Assembly: GCA_937951955.1 (NCBI GenBank)
Contig: CALGAD010000142.1
Location: forward strand, 1 to 5,448
Reading direction: 5' to 3'
Origin: an uncultured Bacillaceae bacterium
Lineage (GTDB): Bacteria; Bacillota; Bacilli; Bacillales; Caldibacillaceae
Length of the DNA stretch: 5,448 nt
The notes under the pieces: model-generated
Database searches by the model: none
Told to the model about the DNA's origin: nothing
What the model saw: only the letters and a program-made list of their open reading frames with translations
Shown: in pieces, positions 1-5,448 of the stretch
How the letters are laid out: every line of letters begins with the position of its first letter
Position numbering within the stretch: the first letter of the stretch is position 1
Made by a program: the position numbers and the translations under genes

Positions 1-24
1 TTGATTCCGCAATTTTTCTCATTT

Positions 25-52
25 AAGACTGGTTTTGTCCCAGCCTCTTTTT
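25..52 (+). terminator. possible degenerate intrinsic terminator of an upstream gene
   Basis: An AAGACTGG arm (25-32) faces CCAGCCTC (40-47) across a 7-base loop and is followed by a T run (48-52). The inner CTGG/CCAG part pairs perfectly; outside it one mismatch interrupts further pairs. It probably ends a gene lying left of the window. The weak stem makes this tentative, and nothing else is recognisable in bases 1-126. Confidence 0.4.
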
Positions 53-126
53 GTTCCCTCTTATACCAATCAAAGCTAGACGTATTAAAAGCGGAAGCGA
101 TTTTGCAGTTGCATCTTTCAAATAAC

Positions 127-133
127 AAGGAGG
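127..133 (+). promoter_or_regulatory. ribosome binding site of metY
   Basis: AAGGAGG, a near-perfect complement of the 16S rRNA 3' end, sits 7 bases before the ATG at 141 and fixes that start. No clear sigma-A promoter, T-box or SAM riboswitch is visible in the 140 bases upstream; any such control would have to begin outside the window. Confidence 0.9.
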
Positions 134-140
134 AATTATA

Positions 141-1799
141 ATGTCCCATTTTGAATTTAAAAAACCAGAAACTACTTTATTACATGCAGGTCAAGAAACT
201 CCGGACCCGGCTACAGGTTCCCGTGCGGTACCAATCTATCAAACCACTTCCTATGTTTTTCGTGATACAGAACATGCACAAAATCTGTTTGGACTGGCTG
301 AATCCGGAAATGTTTACACCCGAATAATGAATCCGACGGTTGCAGCATTTGAAGAACGTATTGCACAACTGGAAGATGGAGTGGCTGCTGTTGCAGTATC
401 TTCCGGAATGACTGCCATTACCTTTTCCATCTTAAATATCGCCGAAGCCGGTGATGAAATTATTACAGACAGTAACTTATACGGCGGTACATACAATTTA
501 TTCGCAAACACACTACCGAAGTATGGAATTCATGTGAAATTTGTAGATGGAACAGATTTACAGGCCATTGAAGATGCGATTACCGAAAAGACGAAAGCCA
601 TTTTTGCAGAAACGATTACAAACCCGAGCCTAAATGTGTTTGATATCGAAGGTGCAGCAAACATTGCCCATAAACATGGCATCCCTTTAATTATCGATAA
701 CACGTTCGCTCCATATATTGCAAGACCATTACATTTTGGTGCGGATATCGTCGTACATTCTGCAACCAAATGGATTGGCGGACATGGTACGTCCATTGGC
801 GGAGTTGTCGTTGACGGAGGAAAATTTGACTGGACAAACGGCAAATTCCCTGGTTTTACCACACCAGATGAAAGCTATCATGGCTTGCGCTTTGCCGATG
901 TAGGAGACGCAGCTTATGCAACAAAATTCCGGGTGCAGCTTCTAAGGGATGTGGGACCTTCTTTAAGCCCGTTCCATGCATTTTTATATCTTCAAGGCTT
1001 AGAGTCCTTACACTTGCGTATGGAACGTCACAGCAAAAATGCAGAAATCGTAGCTGACTATTTGCAAAACCACCCGCAAGTGGAGTGGGTAAACTACCCT
1101 GGAAAAGAAGGAACGAAATCATACGAATTAGCAAAAAAATATTTTAGAACCGGCTTTGGATCCATTATTACATTCGGTATAAAAGGCGGCCGGGAAGCAG
1201 GAAGAAAGCTAATCGACAATATTAAGCTTTGGTCCCATGTAGCAAATGTCGGGGATTCCAAGTCATTGATTATTCATCCGGCTTCCACTACCCACCAGCA
1301 ATTAAGCGATGAAGATTTAAAAGCCAGCGGCGTTTCAGAAGAACTTGTCCGCCTGTCTGTCGGTTTGGAAGCTCCAGAAGATATTATTGCTGAATTGGAC
1401 AAAGCACTTGCTATTGCCACCGAATCAAAAACAACTTATGGAAATGAAGAAGAAAGAGCTATCGAATGGCTGCTTTCTACACTATATGAACAGACAGAAT
1501 CTGGTGCAAGACGCAAATCTATTGCAACAGTCCATGTGGAAGATGAAGAAGTACGCAAGTTGAAACAGCTCGGGTATATCACCGTAGCGCTGGATGAAGC
1601 AGAGACCGTTGACGCTGTTTGGGTAAAAGGTGAAGTTCCTGCGAATACGATTGAACAACTCGTTAACAAGCAAGCCAAAATTTTATTTATCGACAACGAA
1701 CATGCTGCAGCAGAAAATGCCAAAGCTGCTGGGGTGACAGTTATTGTCGGCACAAACCCCGCAGAAGAAGCTGTTCGCTTACGTGAGGCCCGGATATAA
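141..1799 (+). CDS. metY: O-acetylhomoserine sulfhydrylase (MetY-like) with extra C-terminal domain
   Basis: A cytoplasmic PLP enzyme of the Cys/Met metabolism (gamma-family) group. It is expected to make homocysteine from O-acetylhomoserine and sulfide in methionine synthesis, possibly also acting on O-acetylserine. Seen in the 552-residue protein: the VYTRIMNPT segment (58-66) that contacts PLP phosphate, SSGM (87-90), the PLP-ring aspartate in IIDNT (Asp186), the Schiff-base lysine in HSATKWIGGHG (Lys210), a 230-280 insertion typical of OAH sulfhydrylases rather than cystathionine synthases, HPASTTHQQL (379-388) and the carboxylate-binding arginine in RLSVGLE (Arg404). The catalytic core ends near residue 430, the usual full length. 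Residues about 431-552 are an unusual extension: an acidic helical linker, then alternating strand/helix segments (for example KILFID at 513-518, VTVIVG at 532-537) that suggest a small Rossmann-like or CoA-binding-like fold; this fold is inference. The gene is flanked by its own RBS and terminator, so it is probably transcribed alone. Confidence 0.93.
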   Translation: MSHFEFKKPETTLLHAGQETPDPATGSRAVPIYQTTSYVFRDTEHAQNLFGLAESGNVYTRIMNPTVAAFEERIAQLEDGVAAVAVSSGMTAITFSILNIAEAGDEIITDSNLYGGTYNLFANTLPKYGIHVKFVDGTDLQAIEDAITEKTKAIFAETITNPSLNVFDIEGAANIAHKHGIPLIIDNTFAPYIARPLHFGADIVVHSATKWIGGHGTSIGGVVVDGGKFDWTNGKFPGFTTPDESYHGLRFADVGDAAYATKFRVQLLRDVGPSLSPFHAFLYLQGLESLHLRMERHSKNAEIVADYLQNHPQVEWVNYPGKEGTKSYELAKKYFRTGFGSIITFGIKGGREAGRKLIDNIKLWSHVANVGDSKSLIIHPASTTHQQLSDEDLKASGVSEELVRLSVGLEAPEDIIAELDKALAIATESKTTYGNEEERAIEWLLSTLYEQTESGARRKSIATVHVEDEEVRKLKQLGYITVALDEAETVDAVWVKGEVPANTIEQLVNKQAKILFIDNEHAAAENAKAAGVTVIVGTNPAEEAVRLREARI

Positions 1800-1824
1800 A
1801 TTTTCTTTTATCGTTCATTTAAGA

Positions 1825-1865
1825 AAGAAGTCATTCCCAATCAAAAGGGATTGACTTCTTTTTTT
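1825..1865 (+). terminator. intrinsic terminator of metY
   Basis: A 14-bp stem with a single T-T mismatch (arms 1825-1838 and 1847-1860, outer sequence AAGAAGTCA, inner TCCC/GGGA) closes an 8-base loop. The T run extends from 1859 to 1865. It begins 25 bases after the metY stop codon and separates metY from the ABC-F unit. Confidence 0.93.
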
Positions 1866-1948
1866 AGATGTTTTGATTTTAATTTTTTCAAAAATGGGAA
1901 ATAATAAAATAATCACTAGCAAATAGTCCGCTTTTTTAACCATTGCCA

Positions 1949-1954
1949 TATAAT
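1949..1954 (+). promoter_or_regulatory. candidate sigma-A -10 box for the ABC-F gene
   Basis: A perfect TATAAT lies about 145 bases before the ABC-F start and just upstream of the structured leader; transcription would begin near 1960. No good -35 hexamer is found at 16-18 bases spacing, so the promoter may be weak, activator-dependent, or not real. The AT-rich stretch 1866-1948 holds nothing else recognisable. Confidence 0.45.
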
Positions 1955-1963
1955 ATAGGATTC

Positions 1964-2022
1964 AGCCGCTTCGATAAGTCATGCGAAAAACTCATTGACG
2001 AACCGGCTTAAATCAAGTAAGC
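1964..2022 (+). promoter_or_regulatory. structured 5' leader with two mutually exclusive hairpins
   Basis: A long stem pairs AGCCGCTTCG (1964-1973) with CGAACCGGCT (1999-2008), giving nine pairs and one C-C mismatch around a 25-base loop. The end of its right arm also forms a second hairpin, GCTTA (2006-2010) with TAAGC (2018-2022). Bases 2006-2008 are shared, so only one can form fully. The loop contains a five-codon reading frame (1981-1998). With the downstream terminator this has the layout of an attenuator, but no known riboswitch family is recognised. The pairings are seen directly; the regulatory role is inference. Confidence 0.5.
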
Positions 2023-2035
2023 TAGCGATAACCAC

Positions 2036-2074
2036 AGCAGGGCACATATGAATTTGACCCTGCTCTTTATTTTT
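2036..2074 (+). terminator. terminator-like hairpin in the ABC-F leader (possible attenuator)
   Basis: AGCAGGG (2036-2042) pairs perfectly with CCCTGCT (2058-2064) across a 15-base loop and is followed by the T-rich CTTTATTTTT (2065-2074). It ends 26 bases before the ABC-F start codon and no gene lies between it and the metY terminator. An intrinsic terminator here would stop transcripts begun in the leader, which suggests conditional read-through into the ABC-F gene. A convincing antiterminator was not found; the best is CCGCT (1966-1970) with AGC-A-GG (2036-2041), which is weak. Confidence 0.65.
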
Positions 2075-2084
2075 GAAAAACATT

Positions 2085-2089
2085 GGAGG
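2085..2089 (+). promoter_or_regulatory. ribosome binding site of the ABC-F gene
   Basis: GGAGG lies 11 bases before the ATG at 2101, slightly longer spacing than usual but the only good site. The N-terminus that follows (MLTVTDVSLRYG) matches the expected beginning of this family, which supports the start. Confidence 0.75.
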
Positions 2090-2100
2090 ACTTTATATAG

Positions 2101-3489
2101 ATGCTTACGGTTACAGATGTTAGTTTACGTTATGGCGATAAAAAGCTATTTGAAGATGTGCATTTAAAATTTACCCCCGGTAACTGTTATGGGGTGATCG
2201 GAGCAAACGGTGCCGGCAAATCTACGTTCTTAAAAATTTTAGCAGGAGAAATGGAGCCGCAAACCGGAAATGTTTCCATCAAACCGGGACAGCGTATTGC
2301 CATGTTAAAACAAGATCACTTTGCTTACGAAGAATATCCGGTGATCGAAACCGTATTAATGGGACATGAAAAATTGTATGATATTCGCCAGGAAAAAGAT
2401 GCTATCTATATGAAAGCAGATTTTTCGGAAGAAGACGGTATCCGGGCTGCTGAGCTGGAAGCTGAGTTTGCAGAGATGAATGGCTGGGAAGCGGAATCTG
2501 ATGCAGCGGTTTTGCTGAAAGGGCTGGGGATCGACGAACATTTGCATGACCTAAAGATGGCAGAGCTGACAGCAGATCAAAAAGTAAAAGTACTGCTTGC
2601 CCAAAGCTTATTCGGCAATCCAGATATTTTATTGTTGGATGAACCGACAAACGGTCTTGATATTCAAGCCATCCAATGGCTGGAGGAATTTCTGATTAAC
2701 TTCGAAAACACCGTCATTGTCGTTTCCCATGATCGTCATTTTTTAAATAAAGTGTGCACACATATTGCCGATGTTGATTTTGGAAAGATTGAAATTTATG
2801 TTGGAAACTATGATTTCTGGTATGAATCCAGTCAATTGGCTGCGAAAATGGCTCAAGAAGCGAACAAAAAGAAAGAAGAAAAAATGAAGGAATTGCAAAA
2901 CTTTATCGCAAGATTCAGTGCCAATGCGTCTAAATCGAAACAGGCCACATCCCGTAAAAAGCTGCTGGAAAGCATCACGCTGGATGATATTAAACCGTCT
3001 TCCAGAAAGTATCCATATATTGCTTTTACACCGGATCGCGAAATCGGAAATGACTTGCTGACGGTAGAAGGATTGACGAAAACGATTGACGGCCGAAAAG
3101 TACTGGACAATGTCAGTTTTACAATGCGGAAAGACGATAAGATTGCTTTCATCGGAAAAGATGATATTGCCAAGACGACGCTTTTTAAAATACTCATGGG
3201 AGAAATGGAACCGGATAGCGGCTCTTTTAAATGGGGCGTGACAACATCGCAATCGTATTTTCCTAAAGATAACAACTCCTATTTTGAAAACAACGATTTA
3301 ACACTTGTAGAATGGTTGCGTCAGTTTTCGCCGGAAGATGAGACCGAAACATTTCTGCGTGGCTTCCTTGGCAGAATGTTATTTTCTGGTGATCAAGCGT
3401 TGAAAAAAGCAAATGTTCTTTCAGGAGGAGAAAAGGTGCGCTGCATGCTTGCAAAAATGATGCTCTCGCAAGCTACGGATTTGTCATGA
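2101..3489 (+). pseudogene. truncated ABC-F ATPase, YkpA/YbiT subfamily
   Basis: ABC-F proteins are soluble twin-ATPase factors that bind the ribosomal E site and affect translation or antibiotic protection; they are not transporters. The first ATPase half is complete: Walker A GANGAGKST (34-42), degenerate signature LTADQ (156-160), Walker B and D-loop in DILLLDEPTNGLD (175-187), and switch histidine in SHDRH (209-213). The charged linker (about 240-300, rich in K/E, with RFSANASKSKQATSRKK) is typical. The second half has a worn Walker A (GKDDIAKTT, 352-360) and a normal LSGGEK (440-445). After MLSQA (454-458) similarity stops, three unrelated residues follow, then a stop. Relatives run to about 540 residues, so the second Walker B, D-loop and switch are lost, about 75-80 residues. 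YbiT relatives also have a divergent first signature, so that feature alone is not decay. The missing end is not found later in the window. Function is probably lost, since both ATP sites need both halves. Confidence 0.88.
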
Positions 3490-3493
3490 CAAA
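3480..3493. repeat. perfect 14-bp palindrome at the ABC-F break point
   Basis: TTTGTCATGACAAA is its own reverse complement and begins about five bases after the last ABC-F-like codon. It contains the stop codon of the truncated frame. Its position makes it a candidate end of an inserted element, a recombination site or a target palindrome. I do not recognise a specific insertion-sequence terminus. Confidence 0.6.
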
Positions 3494-3496
3494 CCC

Positions 3497-3533
3497 AAAA
3501 ACAAGTTTTCGTCTTGTTAGGATTAAATCCTAA
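3497..3533. repeat. two adjacent small hairpins
   Basis: AACAAG (3500-3505) pairs with CTTGTT (3513-3518) over a 7-base loop. Read on the minus strand it is followed by a short T run (complement of 3497-3501), so it could be a weak minus-strand terminator. Overlapping by two bases, TTAGGATT (3517-3524) pairs with AATCCTAA (3526-3533) around a single central base. Dense small inverted repeats are common at mobile-element ends, but no element is identified. Confidence 0.45.
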
Positions 3534-3660
3534 AACCTTTAATGTCGCTTCGCTCGAATTTTAAAGAATATTAGACTCCATTTATCATCATAAAATCAAA
3601 ATTAAGGCTATTTGAGAAGTTTTTTTAAATCACTTAAGTAAATGTTATTATTTAAAAATA
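3534..3660. other. AT-rich spacer without recognisable gene
   Basis: These bases link the break in the ABC-F gene to the toxin remnant. They contain CGCTTCGCTCG (3545-3555), a local GC-rich motif in otherwise very AT-rich sequence. No open frame resembling a known protein was seen on either strand. The ABC-F C-terminal coding sequence (second DEPTNHLD region) is not here. The stretch from 3616 may be a badly decayed N-terminal part of the toxin gene. Confidence 0.4.
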
Positions 3661-3856
3661 AAAAATCCGTTAACGGCTTCTAAAATTGCTTTAAGCAAAT
3701 CTGATATTTTAAAAAGTCATAAAGTTTCGTAAAGCTGGTATTCGAATTGTCTATCGTATCGTTGAAGACAAAGCGGAAGTTGCAGAAATAATAATTATTG
3801 GGAAAAGAGAAGATAATGAAGTTTATCAAGAAGCATATAAACGACTTCAAGAATAG
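3661..3856 (+). pseudogene. remnant of a RelE/ParE-type toxin gene (C-terminal half)
   Basis: RelE/ParE toxins of type II toxin-antitoxin pairs are small proteins, often mRNA-cleaving. The frame 3713-3853 encodes 47 residues including KFRKAGIRIVYRIVEDK and IIIIGKREDNEVY, followed by the stop at 3854. This matches the C-terminal half of a RelE-like family in which a K-(F/L)RKAG-IR-VYR block is followed by a (I/V)IGKRE block. The frame is closed upstream by TAA at 3710, and no start codon or RBS exists. Bases 3664-3720 in another frame encode NPLTASKIALSKSDIL, and skipping one A at 3721 joins the two frames, suggesting a single-base frameshift in a once longer gene of about 80-90 codons. No antitoxin gene is visible on either side. 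The 3' end and its terminator remain, so the piece is a decayed leftover, not an active toxin. Confidence 0.75.
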
Positions 3857-3894
3857 AAAAGAGACCCCTATTTTTACTCAGGAATCTCTTTTTT
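3857..3894 (+). terminator. intrinsic terminator after the toxin remnant
   Basis: AAAAGAGA (3857-3864) pairs with TCTCTTTT (3885-3892), and CCT (3867-3869) with AGG (3880-3882), around a two-base internal mismatch and a 10-base loop. The T run is 3889-3894. It starts directly after the toxin stop codon, which supports that a genuine plus-strand gene once ended there. Confidence 0.8.
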
Positions 3895-4073
3895 GTAATT
3901 TTAAGTTAGACAAACCCACAGAGCTCAGTCCAAAATACACTTATCATCGGTTATTACGTTTATTACGAGGTGTAGTAGTCCAAAAAGACTGAATGAACCA
4001 AACATGCAGGCGTGATGATTAAAACTTTAATATGAACACTGATTTAGCCACGAATAGTACATATTTTAATTAG
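3895..4073. other. non-coding spacer between toxin remnant and MFS gene
   Basis: No gene is supported. It holds a short tandem repeat, TTATTACG at 3951-3958 and 3960-3967, and a copy of GACAAACCCA (3909-3918) also found at 3488-3497. A weak inverted repeat, AATATG (4029-4034) with CATATT (4060-4065), lies just past the MFS stop codon and might help end its minus-strand transcript, but lacks a good T run. Confidence 0.4.
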
Positions 4074-5294
4074 TTATTGAATCCTACTTAATAAGTATCT
4101 ATATATAAGTATGCCCACTATTCCTAGTATAAATATAAAAATAGAAATTATAATTGGAGGAAATATTGCACTTAACGCAACAGTTATTGAAGCAATTAAC
4201 ATCGCTAAATTCCCTTTTAGACCGTTAAATGCCATATAGGAACTTCGATGTTTTTCTGAAGTCATGTTAGCAATATAAGTTTGTTCCAATGGTCCATATA
4301 TAACTTCTCCAATCGTTGCAATTAACATCATTATCAATAAAATATAAAAGTTAACTGTATATGACATTACACTATACCCTAAAATAAATATTAAAGAACT
4401 TACTACTAACGTTTTCCTTGTATTATATTTAAATGCTATTTTATTAACAAATAACATTAAAATTAGAACTAAGATGGTATTTTCACTCTTTAATATTCCT
4501 AACGTTTGTATTCCATCAATACTTATTCCAAATATACGTTGTTCTGGCATAACCTCCGATAAACGTATTGCAATGTAATTCGACAATTGAAACTCCACTG
4601 AGTATATTAATATACTTGCTGTTATAAACAGAATAAATTTTTTGTCGTTCAAAACAAATCGGTAATTTGTTAATATTCCTTTAATATGTGACTTAATCGG
4701 AATACTATCATTATTTGGGTAATAACTTTCCCGTATAAAAAGGAAAACTATAACTACAACGAGAAATGATAGGAAGGAAAGTATTATAAATAACTCAAAT
4801 AAATAATCCTCAAAAAGGAATGCCCCTAATACTCCCCCTATAGCTACTGATAAATTTCCACTCCAGTACATTATCGAATAAATTAACTTACGTTGTTTTT
4901 CCGTACTTACATCTACTAACATAGCATCATTTGCTGGTAAAGTTAGACCAGTGCAAAAAGAATTGACGAGCATCATGGCATAGGTCAATAATGGTAGAGT
5001 ATATAAAGGTGAATTACAAATAGCCATAACTACAAAGGAAATAAACCTTATGGTTTCAGAAATTACTATAATTTTTCTTCTACCGTAATAATCAGAAAAA
5101 TATCCACTTAAAAAATTTATACTTACTCCAATTATTACATTAAACAACAATAAAAATCCTGCTATTGTAGCATTGAAATGAATGGTAAGATAGATAGCCA
5201 TAAATGGTAATATCATACTTCCAATAAATCGACTAAGAAAGTTTTCTATAATTCTTATTTTGACATTAATATGTAAGTCTCGAACCTTTGTCAT
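4074..5294 (-). CDS. MFS transporter, DHA1-like drug-efflux type
   Basis: A 406-residue integral membrane protein, normal length for a 12-helix major facilitator. Hydrophobic segments are seen at about 15-37, 44-66, 76-94, 98-120, 138-160, 165-187, then a charged central loop (188-218), and about 219-240, 271-288, 294-312, 315-333, 355-378 and 380-401. The loop between helices 2 and 3 carries the MFS motif A, GYFSDYYGRRK (64-74), with Asp68, Gly71 and two arginines. The general layout resembles the proton-coupled multidrug-resistance MFS proteins of Bacillaceae; substrate cannot be read from sequence, and export of a drug or metabolite is inference. The ATG at 5294 is preceded by a good RBS. 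The gene stands alone, points toward the toxin remnant, and is about 28-30% GC in the stretches counted, much lower than metY, which suggests it was acquired. It appears intact. Confidence 0.85.
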   Translation of the reverse strand: MTKVRDLHINVKIRIIENFLSRFIGSMILPFMAIYLTIHFNATIAGFLLLFNVIIGVSINFLSGYFSDYYGRRKIIVISETIRFISFVVMAICNSPLYTLPLLTYAMMLVNSFCTGLTLPANDAMLVDVSTEKQRKLIYSIMYWSGNLSVAIGGVLGAFLFEDYLFELFIILSFLSFLVVVIVFLFIRESYYPNNDSIPIKSHIKGILTNYRFVLNDKKFILFITASILIYSVEFQLSNYIAIRLSEVMPEQRIFGISIDGIQTLGILKSENTILVLILMLFVNKIAFKYNTRKTLVVSSLIFILGYSVMSYTVNFYILLIMMLIATIGEVIYGPLEQTYIANMTSEKHRSSYMAFNGLKGNLAMLIASITVALSAIFPPIIISIFIFILGIVGILIYRYLLSRIQ

Positions 5295-5302
5295 AACTTT
5301 AT

Positions 5303-5308
5303 CACCTT
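5303..5308 (-). promoter_or_regulatory. ribosome binding site of the MFS gene
   Basis: Read on the minus strand, AAGGTG (within AAGGTGAT) lies 8 bases before the ATG at 5294. It pairs with part of the 16S rRNA tail and supports this start over later internal ATGs. Confidence 0.7.
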
Positions 5309-5342
5309 AATCTACCATATAAATATGTATATAGTAAAAAGG

Positions 5343-5372
5343 TATATATCAATGGTGTCATGAGAGTGTAAA
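5343..5372 (-). promoter_or_regulatory. candidate promoter of the MFS gene
   Basis: On the minus strand TTTACA (complement of 5367-5372) and TATATA (complement of 5343-5348) are 18 bases apart, a plausible sigma-A promoter 49 bases before the start codon. An alternative -35, TTGATA (complement of 5347-5352), pairs less well with TATACA or TACATA downstream. The region is so AT-rich that chance matches are likely. Confidence 0.35.
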
Positions 5373-5397
5373 ATATTTTGTGTAAATAGAAATACAC
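5366..5397. repeat. repeated GTGTAAA motifs overlapping the candidate MFS promoter
   Basis: GTGTAAA occurs at 5366-5372 and 5380-5386 in direct orientation, 14 bases apart, with an inverted TACAC at 5393-5397. The first copy overlaps the candidate -35 box. Such spacing could be a regulator site, but no regulator gene is present in the window and chance is possible. Confidence 0.3.
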
Positions 5398-5411
5398 TAA
5401 ATAATGTTCAT

Positions 5412-5432
5412 AGAAAAAGGAAGACCCTTTCT
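5412..5432. repeat. imperfect hairpin near the right edge
   Basis: AGAAAAAGG (5412-5420) can pair imperfectly with CCCTTTCT (5425-5432) over a 4-base loop. On the minus strand it would be followed by little T-rich sequence beyond its own arm, so it could be the weak end of a gene outside the window, or nothing. Bases 5433-5448 show no feature. Confidence 0.3.
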
Positions 5433-5448
5433 GTAGAATAAAGTTAGC

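Noticed and set aside
61..126. Candidate promoter elements upstream of metY (for example TATTAA at 83-88)
   Set aside because: No pair with an acceptable -35 at 16-18 bases spacing; matches are no better than chance in AT-rich DNA.
1..140. SAM riboswitch or T-box leader for metY
   Set aside because: Methionine genes in these bacteria often carry one, but no conserved T-box or SAM motif and no terminator directly before the gene is present.
2856..3275. Long minus-strand open frames opposite the ABC-F gene
   Set aside because: Antisense shadows of a conserved coding frame, without ribosome binding sites or recognisable protein motifs.
3667..3676. CCGTTAACGG palindrome
   Set aside because: A 10-bp palindrome inside the former toxin coding region; no further structure supports a site.
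3798..3992. 64-codon plus-strand open frame starting at 3798
   Set aside because: It overlaps the better-supported toxin frame in another phase, runs through the terminator, and resembles no protein.
3895..4073. tRNA, CRISPR repeat or small RNA gene in the spacer
   Set aside because: No cloverleaf arms, no regularly spaced repeats, and only short chance repeats were found.

Overview
The window looks like chromosomal DNA of a low-GC Gram-positive bacterium of the Bacillaceae type. This rests on strong GGAGG-type ribosome binding sites, intrinsic terminators with long T runs, and two housekeeping-type proteins (a MetY-like sulfhydrylase and a YkpA/YbiT-like ABC-F ATPase) that read like Bacillus relatives. 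No rRNA or other marker is present, so the genus cannot be fixed.

Left part (1-1865): a possible worn terminator of an upstream gene, then a single-gene unit for O-acetylhomoserine sulfhydrylase (metY) with its own ribosome binding site and a strong terminator. The enzyme is complete but carries an extra C-terminal block of about 120 residues beyond the usual family length of about 430.

Middle part (1866-3489): a 235-base leader with a TATAAT -10 box, a 10-bp stem with one mismatch, an overlapping alternative hairpin, and a terminator-like hairpin that lies before the ABC-F ribosome binding site. This arrangement suggests transcription attenuation of the ABC-F gene. The ABC-F gene itself is broken: reading is good through the second signature motif, then homology stops at about base 3475, just before the second Walker B, and about 75-80 residues are missing.

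Right part (3476-5448): AT-rich sequence of different character. It starts at a perfect 14-bp palindrome exactly at the break, continues through small hairpins and the decayed 3' half of a RelE/ParE-type toxin gene with its terminator, and then a complete MFS efflux-type transporter on the minus strand at roughly 28-30% GC, against over 40% for metY. This part is best read as acquired DNA that inserted into, or replaced, the end of the ABC-F gene. No transposase or integrase gene is visible in the window.

No convincing new multi-gene system was found. The items most worth a second look are the ABC-F leader, the MetY C-terminal extension, and the junction at 3475-3493.
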